From assembly GCA_009760855.2 (NCBI GenBank), contig WPIO01000086.1, positions 981,001 to 1,041,000 of the forward strand: 60,000 bases of DNA. Reading direction: 5' to 3'. This DNA is from Cristatella mucedo. Taxonomy: Eukaryota > Bryozoa > Phylactolaemata > Cristatellidae. Below, in pieces: positions 1-10,965 of this stretch; position 1 is the stretch's first letter; the number at the start of each line of letters is the position of its first letter. A program made the position numbers and the translations under genes. Below the pieces are notes generated by a model, which was not told the origin of the DNA, searched no databases, and saw only the letters and a list, made by a program, of their open reading frames with translations.

Positions 1-613
1 TTTTTAATGCTCTCCCACAGTCGGCATGCTCAGTACTTCTTACTACGAATTTGATCATATCTCAGGACCGGGCCGGCTTTTTCTGTTAATTACTAAAATA
101 TAAGCCTAATAGGAATTGATGAAGCAGGGTAATTGTAAGTTATGGGAGTCTCCCAGAACGGCACCTAAACTTGATTACAATGTGGTTTGGCAGGCTTGAC
201 GGTGAACATGACCCTGGCAGCACCTCGGGTGCTTGTATTTCACAGGCACCATGTCTTATTCCCTCTTGAATATCCTTGATTCAACGGGTTTCGACCCGGT
301 GTGTTAGACCTCGGAAAGTTGGATCCGGATTGTTTAATCAAGGGTCTGTTTCAACCACGGAGGATTCGAACCTGGGTTTCTGACCATATTATTCTTCGAC
401 CCCAGGGCGAATCGGCTGCAGCAGTTTTGACCACTCCTGACTATGGAGTACACAGGAATAATAAACAGCTTTTGAAGTTACCAATGACGTTTAATCCCTT
501 AGTCGGCTGTTACATGACACACGGCAGCTTGTGATCACCTGAAATGTGCATCAACACGTTTCAATTCAATATTCATATGCACAATTAAGAATGTGACAAT
601 AATGTCATGGCTT
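1..613. other. unassigned flank
   Basis: I recognise no gene or known repeat here. A short open stretch at 301-534 has no family resemblance. A tRNA B-box-like string near 358-376 on the minus strand has no matching A box. Confidence 0.5.
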
Positions 614-2200
614 TTAGGTACATGGACGCGTTGATGCAGTTGTAAGTGGCTGCAGCTCGTTCCACACGTTGCTGCAGCTCACGGTAAAGTTTCTCTGTGG
701 AATGCGGTGAGCCGCGACAGCTTGCAGCAGTTTGGCCTTGTTAGACTTTATGTCTTTTGATATTCCTTCCAGAAACGTCCATATAGTTGATGTTGACAGC
801 TGAAGAGTGATTGCAATGCATTGTACCATCCCTTGCAGATGTTGTTAGTTCTGGCAAGTCCACTAGCTGCATCATTTCACTTGTTTCAAGTTGGAATACG
901 AAAGAGAAACAGTTCATGCCGTTCTCCCCTTCCATATCTAAGACGGCGTCCTCGAATGTAGGAGTGCTCGAAGTAGGTCACCAGTTCTTCAATTCGTTCC
1001 TGTTGAGGCATGTCTTTAAACTAGCTTGTCATGGGTGAGCCGTGATGGCACACTAGGTAAGGCGGTTGCTTTCACGACATCGGTCCCGAGGTCGTGGGTT
1101 CGATTCCTGTTGTGGGCGATTCTTTATCGCCACTGCAAGCGGTGGTGATAGCCGTAAAGGCTCTTCTGTCGCTATACAAAAAGAGGCTGTTTAATCAGCT
1201 AGGATTTTATTTTATTTTTTATCTGGAACATCTTTTTCAGGAACAAATTGAGACTTGATAGGTATCTTTTGAACTGACAGAACGTTTTATCTGTTTCGTA
1301 TGCAGTTTTTAGTCTGAGCTCTAAACTTTCCCGAAAACACTTTGCATCAGGTGGAAATAGCAGCCAGTTATTGTAGCTGCAAGATAAGTGGCTCGAAAAA
1401 CGTTCATTGGCACCATTTGGAAATCCGTGAGAATGGCCTCAGGAGCTGCTTGCAGCATAAAGTTTGTGATGACGGGCATCAATCTTTGATAAGTTGCCTG
1501 CGTCGTGTCAGGCGACAAAGAGTACAGTGCATCTGGGTTTATGCCAGCATCAAAGACAACGTGGAAGGTGTACTGTCGATAGAATAACGATGGAACAACG
1601 TTGAATGTGCCATCGCCTAGCCACTGCTTGGCATGCATCATCGCATCTTCAACAGTGCCATCGCCCATAACTGATCCTCGGCCCGTGTTTGTCACCTTGC
1701 GAATCATGCGAATCATGGAACAATAGTTTACAACATGGTTCCGGCATTTCAAAAGTCGCATTTGTTGGAAGTGGTAGTAACATGTGCCCGTCGTTTGCTT
1801 CACTTGCTACTTTACTTTTATGCCGCCCCAACTCGCGTGTCCTACTTCGGTAGGGCCATGAGAACGTGATCACATAGGGTGGCCATCACAGCGGCTTGAC
1901 TGGTTGATGGTCGAGCAAGAGCGTCATTCATCTGCTTTTTCATTTCTTCGACAGCTTTACGCGCCAATGACTGACCGATTTCCTTCATGAGTGTGATCCA
2001 TTGAATTGGTGTAGAACCCTGTCGTCCAGTGTCTTCACTCTCGCGCGGCATTTCAACGACGTTAACTTGCAACATCTCCGTACCACATCATTCTTCATTG
2101 TCTGCCCGTGGAATCAGTATTCGTGATTACCAAGAAGCAAAGATCTCTTTCCTCGTTTCGTCACTCCATATTGCACAGTACCCACCATTACCACGGTATC
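614..2200 (-). pseudogene. FLYWCH-MULE transposase relic
   Basis: Minus-strand remains of a Mutator-like transposase with an N-terminal FLYWCH zinc finger. Reading from 2200 downward, the FLYWCH part has a TKRGKRSLLLGNHEY stretch, a TGA where Trp is usual, then RRCC and KCRARVKT. The MULE core at 1342-1660 keeps WLGDGTFNVVPSLFYRQYTFH, ILTDFQ and GCYFHLMQSVFGKV. The chain shifts frame near 1325 and continues as ELRLKTAYETDK. After an inserted SINE it resumes with VTYFEHSYIRGRR, NDAASGLARTNNICKGW and, in another frame, TIWTFLEGISKD, ending at 614. At least three frameshifts and several stops make it inactive. The order and spacing match the known FLYWCH-MULE architecture. I did not identify terminal inverted repeats. 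Such enzymes cut and paste their own DNA in the nucleus. Confidence 0.82.
1034..1206 (+). mobile_element. SINE I, tRNA-derived, inside MULE relic
   Basis: This is the clearest copy of SINE I. The head has an A-box-like TGGCACACTAGGTAAGGCGG and a B box GGGTTCGATTCC (1096-1107), which are internal RNA polymerase III promoter elements. The body ends with GCTATACAAAAAGAGGCTG and AATCAGCTAGG. It interrupts the MULE transposase between the ELRLKTAYETDK and VTYFEHSYIRGRR segments, so it is younger than the transposon. Confidence 0.85.
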
Positions 2201-2593
2201 ACACATGCACAGGCAGAAGTAACTAGGTACGCCTTCAAAGAGTACAGAATGTGTCACATGACGGCAAATTCCCAAAAAGCAACATCCATACTTACCGAGA
2301 AACGAAGTTGGTTTTCTCTTTCACTTATGCCACATTACACGGCAGCCTCCATTTGTCACTGCCAGCTGTATATGAGATTTATGATAAGTACGCAAGCAGT
2401 ACATATGTGCGGGAAATGCAGCAACATTCCCGGTATTGACATGTCCTGCTGGCTAAATAGGGCTGTGCGACGTTATAATACGTTCAGCAGTCACTTCTGG
2501 TACTAATTAGGTGTTTAGACAGCATTTTTGTATTAAAACCTAATTTCTATCATATCACTGAAAGTGAACATGTCACTCCAAACGTCATGGGTT
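2201..2593. other. unassigned spacer
   Basis: I see no gene. The sequence lies just upstream (minus-strand sense) of the FLYWCH part of the MULE relic and may hold the 5' end of that transposon, but no terminal repeat is visible. Confidence 0.4.
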
Positions 2594-2785
2594 GAACAAT
2601 CCGTGAGTGCAAACGGCCATTGGTGAAATGGACAGGAACGAATCTTCCGAGGGGCCAACAATCCTATGGTCGAATATTCCGTGGGTTCAATCGCCCGGGT
2701 CGAACACTCCGGGGGTCCGAACACTCCGGGGGTCCGAACACTCCGGGGGTCCGAACACTCCGGGGGTCCGAACACTCCGGGGTGG
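2594..2785. repeat. 17-bp tandem array with decay gradient
   Basis: Five near-perfect copies of the 17-mer cgaacactccgggggtc run from 2701 to 2785, the last one slightly changed. To the left, related but diverged units of 16, 16, 16 and 14 bp start at 2639, 2655, 2671 and 2687. Still weaker units can be seen back to about 2594. Because 17 is not a multiple of three, all three frames are cycled and a protein-coding role is unlikely. Confidence 0.85.
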
Positions 2786-2899
2786 AAAAGTCTGGTTACC
2801 ATATTCTTTTGCATCTGAGCCTGCCCTGATGTCTCTTCGGTCGATGCCTGTTTGACCGGTAGCTGTAGCCCAGCTTTTTGCCGAAAGTTTTTGCCATAA

Positions 2900-3110
2900 C
2901 ATTTGCCGTTTTTTATGTAAACGGCAGTGGTTTTCAGTGCTCTGCTTGGTCTTCATTTCTCCCTGGTCGAGTTTCTTCCTGAAGAGGTCAAGTGCAATTT
3001 GTATAATCTGATTGATATTACTAAGCGAGTTGGCGATCTCCGAGCATCTTTCGCAGGATGCCGGATTTACAGTTGACATTAGAAAGCATGCTATTATGAG
3101 ATCCGGTGTC
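2900..3110 (-). repeat. unknown dispersed repeat, copy 1
   Basis: The minus strand of this segment matches the plus strand of 16400-16640 over about 200 bp. The best block is cgaaagatgctNggagatcgccaactc, and a second shared block reads cctctNcaggaagaaa. One frame reads CERCSEIANSLS here and AERCLEIANSPS in the other copy, which hints that the repeat was once coding. I cannot assign it to a family. Confidence 0.6.
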
Positions 3111-5382
3111 GGTTTCGACGACCAATATTGAGACAACTTGCATGTAGAATCTTGCCTGCTGAGTGGACAGTTCAGCTATTGACAGCCCCCATGTCTCTTG
3201 ATGATGTGTCTTATTCTGCCCCCATTGCACAGCTACCACCAGAGGCATGCTGTGTCAGTTGTACCGGCTCTATAGAGGCTCTGACCGATGCTTAGGCCTC
3301 TAAATGGCTCTACGGTTGGCCGAGAGCCAGTGATGCTCATGGGTGCTTTTTCAGCAGCTTCACCCGATGCTAATGGCTTGCCACCCCCATCCCCCAAGGC
3401 TATCTGCCAAGGAGGTGCTAAGAACTCCAGTTTCCTCAACATCTTGATCATGTATGCCGGGCGAGTCTTTAATGAGGTCTTTGCCATTGAAAATGGCTGG
3501 CAGCTGCTAGATGACCGAACCAGAACTCGTGCTATTCCAGCAGCAGCATGTAACGTAACCTGCATCTAATGCCTCGCAAGGTGGTCAGCTAAAGAAAATT
3601 AGACTCGTGCTGTGCTCCAGACAAAAAACCATACACAGCTTCGTGTCAGTGTATGTTCGTATTTGGATCTGTGCATCAAATCTGTAAGTTATTCTATGGT
3701 ATATATGATATCATTCATGTTCCTAAATGGTTCTAAATGAAATATTCCTATATGGTTCATAAGTCTGGATAATAAATGCCTAGAATGTCCTAATGCTTGC
3801 CGACTGCAAGTAGAAGAATAATTAAGATCGTTTGGTTCGGTGCCATCATAAAAGATGGTGCCTAATTGATCCTACAGAGTAACACCACTCTTTACAACAT
3901 TGCCAGCTTTCTCGTGTAGCACCTCTCCTGTGTCACCTTCGATTGTGAAGGTCTTACATTTTCTTTTCTTACATTTCTTGAGTATTTCGTGACCTTTATC
4001 TGTGAAGGAGTTACAGGCTTGGTGTCACACCCGTGTCGTAGGGCTGCCTTTCCCTCATTGGCCTGAGTAACCACAGGCATTGCGACGTTAGCAGAGGCAA
4101 CCAGCTGTGGAGGTTAGAGCAGCAACCAGCAGGCAGGAGCAAGGAGCTGGATGAGGCTCATTGAAGGTAAGCATGAGCATAATTGTGCACAATTATATGC
4201 ATATGACCATCGAAGATTTCCCGTTGGTATATATAACCGATACTGCTGCTAATACTTTTACCTGCAATAGCATTTCAGCCTGCCAAAGATTGGCTGGCGT
4301 TCTGATTTTGGAATAGCTAAATGGAGTAGCATAATATTGCTTGTATTTGCTAGTCCGAAGGTACTTGCTCATCCAGTTGGCTGCAGCTGCTCTAAAATTG
4401 CTCTGGCACTGGCACAAAGCCTTCCTGTGATTGCAGGCTAGTTTTACAAACCATCTATATGAAATCCTACTATGGAAGTCGCAGCAGTGTACATAAGTCC
4501 CGGCTGTATTCGAGACGCTCTTCATGCTGAGCAGAGGAACATACCTCGAAGTAAGTCTCTAAATACAATTTCAGACAGTGCAACTTTCTGCCGTGCTGAT
4601 TATTGAGTTCATGCGAATTCTTACATTGTAGTTACCTTGTGCCCCTCTCGATGAATGAAAAGTCGCTGCCGACGTCATCTCCAGAGACGGCAGGCATGTT
4701 AGATTGCAAGAGCCTGCCGGGAGTGGCTCGATCTACTTCGACTGCAGGCAGGCAGACCTTCAGCTTTGGCCCGATTGAACTTAGTGATGCCCTTTTGTCT
4801 ATGTGGAATTTGGATGCAAGGGTCGTATTATTGACGGTGGAATGTTCCTTGTGTCACTGCTGTCGAACTTTATTGCTGATGGCAGTTAATAAGACTCATA
4901 GCAGGGGCTCTGCATGGGATGTTTACTCGTATATTATTTTTAATGGTTATGGTTGCTGATGGTGCTGTTCTTAGAGAGGAGGGGCTAATGAAGCCACCCC
5001 AAAGAATAGTGACCCATGCACAAAGAGGTTTTACGACTATCGCTCGTGTCGTGCGATGCAAGTTGTGCTGGATTCTGGCAAACAGAATGCATGTGCTTCT
5101 TAAGGACATTGCAGCTAAGCCATGTGCTGCATAATAAATCGCTTTAGCTTGTGCACAACTATCTTCTGTATGGGAACGGGATGTCGAAGGGCGCTGCTGC
5201 AAACACAACTCAGATCAGCATCTAGCACACACCCCAGAAATCACAGCTATCGATGTGTAATTCTGGGACAATTTTTTGGAAGGGTTTTTATTGGAAAATT
5301 GTATTACTGAATGATTAGATCATTTTGTATTAACATGATAAGTTTGTTATAATCGTAGCAAGAATCAGATAACTCGACCACT
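3111..5382. other. unassigned region
   Basis: No recognised gene or repeat. Open stretches at 3288-3569 (plus) and 4603-4959 (plus) have no motif I recognise. The second follows an acceptor-like ..acattgtag at 4630, but no convincing donor was found. A short region near 3900-4080 has loosely repeated gtgaagg-type words. Confidence 0.4.
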
Positions 5383-6370
5383 TTCTAGGCACTTGACATT
5401 CGCCATGAAGAAAGCACAATCAAATGCATACAAATATAATTAGTGGCAGCATGCGAGCACATAAGGGACGAATCACAGGGCCTGCTAAATGCCATGGTAA
5501 AGAGATGTTTTAGTTTTTTGTATACGGTCAAGTCAAGATATGTCGTGGCACGTTGGGACTGAGTTCCCGTCTTTCGTACCATACCAACTAAAGGAACGAT
5601 CTCCAAAGGATTTGAGTTAGATGGTTAAGACTCTAAAACGCTGGCAGTACTATCCTTAGCCTGGTGGGGTATTAGATCTGTAGCTAGGTTGGAGCCAAAG
5701 AACGAAGTGACGGAAGAGTTAGCTACAGAGCCTTAGAGTCGATCCGTTGCTTGTCTGGGAGCCACTGCATGTCGGCGAGAAGCTGTGTGATTTGGTACCT
5801 GCAAGTCTCACGACAGACCAGCCAAGCTGCAGAGTTTTGCACCAGCTGTGCCGGTAGCAAGCAGTGAGTTACAGCAGTCACGACGGGATGTCACAAATGC
5901 ATGGACCAACTTAAATGTGGTTTCACCATTTAAACAAGCCCGAATTTTAGCAATGTCAGCTAAATTTAGGCAGACTTGATTGTGGAGCGAATGTCGGCGT
6001 AAACCAATAGTCACTTTGAAACATGTCATTGCTCGCAATGACTTTGCCAATTCGCAAGTACCCTTGGCTTGCCCATAGAAGGGAAAGCCTAGGATTTGCT
6101 TAGCAATCACATCGCCAATAGGCAGGGTATAATCCGTGAAAACAACTGCACCAAGCACGACACCTGCATTACTTCATCGGTTCCTTTGATGATATTTTCA
6201 TTCACATCAATACTTGTCTTCAGCAGACAAATCATGAGTTGAACTTGCAGTGCAGTGCCAGTGATGCCCGAGAGATGAGCTAAAGAAGGACTTGAAGCTC
6301 ACTAGTATCGAAAGCGGCTGAAAGATTGAGCGAAATGAGTGGATTTACTTAACCTTAGTCTACATTCATG
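5383..6370 (-). mobile_element. LINE A, degenerate 3' half
   Basis: A minus-strand copy of LINE A covering the 3' UTR, the C-terminal domain and part of the reverse transcriptase. Recognisable pieces are the conserved UTR words around 5390-5500, the Leu-Pro-Ala-type segment near 5850, ILAM-type sequence at 5940 and the LSAAFDT region near 6305. It is heavily mutated, lacks the (TTA)n tail and encodes no usable protein. Confidence 0.75.
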
Positions 6371-6476
6371 AGTCGTACACACGAAACAACACCTAACGAT
6401 GTTCTTGTTGTTTATCTAGAGTGCTACTGCTAACCATTTAATCGTGCTTTCATGGGAAATTTATCTCAGCAATAAG

Positions 6477-6720
6477 TGATTCCTGCGATTCGTTCATTAT
6501 GTGCTTATTCAAGCTGACGCGGTTGCATGCTACCACTAATCACACTTGCATGCTGACCATGTCTGTGCATGTCTCCATAACCATGTTATTCTCGTTACTT
6601 ATTGATCTACTAAAAGTAACCGTACAATCGATCTTAATTTGCAGCAAATTTAAAGTGCCTATAAAAGAAACTGAGTTCTCTGAGGGGACCATGTTAGATG
6701 CATTGTTATTATTATTATTA
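6477..6720 (+). mobile_element. LINE A 3' UTR fragment
   Basis: A plus-strand 3' end of LINE A. It begins at the conserved cctgcgattcgt block, passes the gctgacc..gtgcatgtc block, then gagttctctgaggg, and ends in gttattattattatta. It lies about 100 bp from the opposite-strand LINE A at 5383-6370. Confidence 0.85.
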
Positions 6721-9700
6721 AGTGTTGCACAAGCTGCCGATTATTCTCAGGCCTATTACCATTATAATCAATATTTAAAGAACTTTTTCTATCTACCGGT
6801 CTCTGTGTATATGGCCTCTAAACATGTGTCCTGTGGCTAAATCTCCCACGGTTAAAATTGGGATCTCCCTAGGTTAAACTGACATTTAGAGTGGAGGACT
6901 TCCGAGGTGTGTTTTATGCCTTTCTCATCGGATCTACGCCCACTCTGAGAGTATAGCCTCGTTCAAGAGGTCGTGGCAAACTGTGCTTGAAATCGTACTA
7001 ATTTCTAATGAGAGCTAACGAAGCTTACCGAGGGCAGCATCCCTGACCCCGGGCCAAGATAAGTCCGGCTATGTGAGAATGACGTATCCATGAAAAAGTG
7101 GTTTCCGATGGGGCAGTACGCCAGACCTGACTTCCGGGTTTATTCATCAGAGGTGTTTACAGGCCCAGCGCTTAACGGATATTGCGAATACAGAAATTAT
7201 TATAAATTTATAGTGCATGGACCAGCGGGGTCCACACATTGCAAGCTGTCTAAAGGATTTGGCAAAGTGACCGCCTCCGTTGCCTCGAAAGTGCCTCGTG
7301 TATTCCAGGTAACCCATAAGCTAGCGAGCTTGGTTCTTGCTGCCATTAATGCATCCACTTTGAAGTTGCTCCAGGTGGAATGCTCGAAAATAAATCAACC
7401 AATCGTGTGACACTAGCACAAAATTACCTTGACGGGTGCCAGAGAAGTTGCAACCAGCAGCAATTATATCGCCCCTTTTACTAAATGTTACTAATGCTGC
7501 AGCGCCTCTTAAAATGAAGTCGAAGTACGATACATAACGTCATACTGACATAAGCAGATCGGGGCAGCAGTTAAAATTGGCTGCAGCCCAACAAAGAGTG
7601 TATGTCTTTGTCCTTAAAACTCTGGTCAGGGTGAGCACCATAACACGCTGGGCAAAACCATTCCATCATCGATGCCTTGCACTACGTTGGATGGAAGCAC
7701 GTGGCTGGTTCGGTGCCCACGCCAGCCGTTTTCACCAACCATATTAGCATCTGTCTAGCTGCGATCTTAAGCTGCGTTGATGCTGGGGTCAACGTATTTG
7801 TTGCTGGCTTTTTGGTAAGTTACGGACTCGATTAGTTATCACAATTAAACTCAATCTACACTTACTAACCTAAAGTCGACCACAATTTGCATTATCGAGG
7901 TCAAATTTCGGGTGCATATTTTAATACACCTTCGGGTTTACATATCCGCCAAATTGCAAATCATTGTGCTCTAGTGAACTTACTCACATACGCTGAACTT
8001 ACGGACGCCTTAATGCTACCCGTAACAACCCACGGCAATCCACTTTAGTTCGCTTCAAATCCACCGTAAATCAGCTTTGCAAAGCTTCAAAAATTCGGTA
8101 TATCAAGCTAGTTGTGCGTAAAATGTACCTTGAAACTCTTCCATGATTTCTCTCTTGCGTTTGCTTGAAGTCCACCAAAGAAAATACTAGCGGCCTGGCA
8201 AATACCGCAATCCACAGCCATCCTACTACTGTCTATCGCTCAACGATAAAAACCCTATTCGGGAAGCTCCTTTTTTATTGTATTTGACAGCACACCTTGC
8301 GAAAACTTTACTCATAAAATTTCACTTACGTTGGCACTGCTGCTCTCGCGCAACGTGCTTCGCTCGACTGCACAAGCCCAGGAAAATACCATTATCACTC
8401 CTGTCTGCTGTATCCACGGCACAACAACTAGAAATATATTGCACCGAGCAATATTTTTCATTGCATATCAAAGTTTTCTGCGTTGTGTAAACATGCATGT
8501 AAACAACAAGTAAACGCTGTGAGATGTTACGTGGAATTACCATTGAAGCTCGGTGCAGGTGATTTCCGCCGATTTGCCAGGGATTGCAGTAGTGGCTTCA
8601 TTTATTTCTGTCAATTGCGCTGCATTTGGTGCACTTACTATACTTGCACAGCACAAAAGCTTGAAAACGCTATGATTTCGCTCTGAGCCCAATAAGTCGT
8701 CATTTCTAATAACAATAAGGGTATGGCGAAGCCGTCTTGTGTTCTGTTTTCCACGGATAGTAGGGCGGTGCTGCTTCATGCCGAGCCATAGCCGTAGATT
8801 GCCATACTTTGCCCAAGATTGAGGAACGCAGTTGGTCAAAGGTTATGTGATCGCAATTTAGACAGAGAGCGGGGAGGGCTTAGAGCCCTGACTAAGCTAC
8901 CGCTTTTCATGAGAATGGCTTCGTTCCAGCGCGGCGCCAGCCAACGGCTCCACTCAGCAACCGAAACGACTTCTGGAGGCTGCAATCTGGTTTGACGCTG
9001 TCACAGGCAATACACTTCTATGAGCAACCAAATGCCCGATGACCGACGCGTTTTAAAGGAGGGAGATAGCGTAATTTCTCTCGATTATGAGCTGTCAGTT
9101 TGTCAGCGGCGAAGGCCTTCGCTTAAGCGCAGTTGCGGTCTTGGAGCAGCGGTATATCAGTCGGTTAGCAAAGCTCCTGTGAATGAGCTACTTCGCGCGA
9201 GCTGCTGTGCGAGTCAGCGGGAAATCACCCAGGTCTAGCAGCTGTAGAATACAGGCTTTTGTTTAGCTTTCATTAATATGGCGGTGTTGCTAGCGCTGCT
9301 GCAAATTATTCAGTAGTGAGGTTTGTCGACAGCGTTTAGCTAACTTAAAGGCTTGGCCCATCGCATGCGTTACGCCTCTAGTGGCTCTTGTACCGTCATA
9401 ACGTTTGCGGCGTACCCTAGCCAAGGCGCGAGTCCACATTTATGTGGTGGTTTGTGCTTTCCTGGTCATAAGCCGAACAAGTTAGAAGTGTCTTTACTTT
9501 CAAGTCAGTGTCGAACCGCGAAGATCGTGCTCGTAAGGAATTGTATTAATCGTTAGTGTTGAAATTCTAACTAAAATTCCTAGCAATAGATATACAATAT
9601 AAATATAACCAATGAGAACTGAAATGAGTTGAGTGGCTATTCGCTAGCAGCCGTTGGCTGGCCAAAGCAATCCTGATTCCAACAATGGCAATGTCCGTCC

Positions 9701-9871
9701 CCGAGACTGCTGAAGCACCTGAATACGCTATTTCGCGCTCATCATCTATTTACGCCTAGCCACTCGTTCGCGTCGCACTCAATTCGCTCTAGCGCTCAAT
9801 TAAGCGGAGCATTGCGTACAAACAGCAAGCCGCATGTGACATCCCCCACCCACCCTAATGCAGCAACGTCG
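6721..9871. other. unassigned 3.1-kb region upstream of polyubiquitin
   Basis: No gene, RNA or repeat recognised in about 3.1 kb. Open stretches such as 7090-7410 (plus) and 9020-9238 (plus) have no familiar motif and no good start or splice context. The right end is the distal promoter of the decayed polyubiquitin gene. Confidence 0.45.
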
Positions 9872-9904
9872 GAATCTTCGCCGAGTTTCGCGAAAGTTCT
9901 AGAT
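9872..9904 (+). promoter_or_regulatory. heat shock element
   Basis: Alternating 5-bp modules typical of HSF1 binding: gaatcttc at 9872-9879, then TTCgcGAAagTTCtaGA at 9887-9903. The inverted TTC/GAA units at 2-bp spacing match the heat shock element consensus. The element sits about 20 bp upstream of a TATA box and 200 bp upstream of a ubiquitin reading frame. Stress-induced polyubiquitin genes are classical HSF targets. Confidence 0.75.
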
Positions 9905-9922
9905 CTATGCATGGTCCGCGTC

Positions 9923-9959
9923 TATAAATACAGGTGCGCGTCCAGCTGCAGTCCATTCT
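9923..9959 (+). promoter_or_regulatory. TATA box and initiator
   Basis: TATAAATA at 9923-9930 is followed by an initiator-like tccattct at 9952-9959. Its A at 9954 lies 31 bp from the first T of the TATA box, the usual metazoan spacing. The predicted 5' UTR runs from about 9954 to 10102. A later TCAGTC at 9963-9968 is an alternative start. Confidence 0.65.
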
Positions 9960-10352
9960 TGTTCAGTCAGGGTCGCGAGTTACTGTGCTGGTCAAACGGT
10001 AAACGTCTGACGTTGGGTCAGCCGCACGTGAATAGCAGTAACCGCGGTTTGCCGCGTACTTAGTAGCTACTTGTCATTTCTCAAATTGCGTTTGTGCTCA
10101 AAATGCAGATATCGTGATGACGCTTACGGGCAAGACTATAACAATCGAGGTCGAGACATCGGACAGCATTGAGAAGGTCAAAGCGAAAATACAAGACAAA
10201 GAAGGGAAATCGTCCTCAGAGCCGCCCTTGTTTCGTCTATTTCATATGCTCCCAACGATTGGAATTTATTCCCGACTTCCGCCAGGATATCCCAAGACTG
10301 GAGTACATTTTAAAGGATGTTAAAAATGAAAATGTTTGTCACGACTCTTGGC

Positions 10353-10492
10353 GGGTTCCTGCGATTCGTCTATTATGTGCTTATGCGTCTTCAAACTGTT
10401 GCATGCTGCCACTAACCTCACTTGAATGCTGACCCTTGCATGTCACCCCAAACCATGCTATTCTGTTGTTTATCGAGTATGCTACCACTCAC
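10353..10492 (+). mobile_element. LINE A 3' UTR fragment in ubiquitin unit 2
   Basis: Matches the LINE A 3' UTR from the gggttcctgcgattcg block to ctaccactcac, but has neither the last part of the UTR nor the (TTA)n tail. It follows directly after the first ten codons of ubiquitin unit 2, so it helped destroy the gene. The missing tail points to a later deletion or rearrangement. Confidence 0.75.
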
Positions 10493-10721
10493 ACCTACTC
10501 TACGTACGCCGGTGGGCTAGCTAGGTCCGTGTACGGCCCAGCTAGCTAGCTCGGCAGAGGCAGAGATTTTTCTTTAATTTGCAATTCCTTACGTAGCCAG
10601 ACTATAGTACATTAGTGCACGTCTTACTCTGTTTGCTAGTTTTCAACGATTTGACGAGTTGAATATCCTGCATTCATTGCTTATGTCGAAATAAAACTCA
10701 TATCCTAATTTTCGTATCTTA
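10493..10721. other. unassigned segment inside ubiquitin unit 2
   Basis: About 230 bp of unassigned sequence between the LINE A fragment and the second half of ubiquitin unit 2. It contains an imperfect hairpin at 10508-10552 built from gctagcta words around ccgtgtacgg. The right border is the abrupt return of ubiquitin codon Gly35 at 10722. Confidence 0.5.
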
Positions 10722-10965
10722 GGCATTTCGCCTGAGCAGCAGCAGCAGCTCATTTTTGCTGGGTAGCAGCTAAAATAAGGCCGTAAGCTGCCCGACTGAA
10801 ACGTTCACAAGGAGTCGACACTTCACGTCGTCTTAAGGCTTCGAGAAGTTATGCAGGTCTTCGTGAAGACACTCACTGACAAGACGATAATCTAACTTAG
10901 AGGTCATCAGGCCTGTTGTAACTCCATCGGCCAGACTTAACGCTTGCCTTTAAAATCCTCGCTCA

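Noticed and set aside
358-376. tRNA gene or SINE on the minus strand (B-box-like string)
   Set aside because: No A box or cloverleaf could be placed upstream, and no SINE body follows.
2701-2785. CRISPR-like spaced repeats
   Set aside because: The 17-bp units are directly adjacent with no spacers, and the DNA is animal nuclear DNA. It is a tandem array.
3288-3569. 93-codon plus-strand open frame as a gene
   Set aside because: No motif, no convincing splice sites or start context; the opposite strand is equally open.
4603-4959. 118-codon plus-strand open frame as an exon
   Set aside because: An acceptor-like site precedes it, but no donor of quality and no known motif were found.
10114-10323. 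intact ubiquitin-like gene
   Set aside because: The frame begins after a lost base and leaves the ubiquitin frame within the unit. The upstream ATG at 10103 is out of frame.
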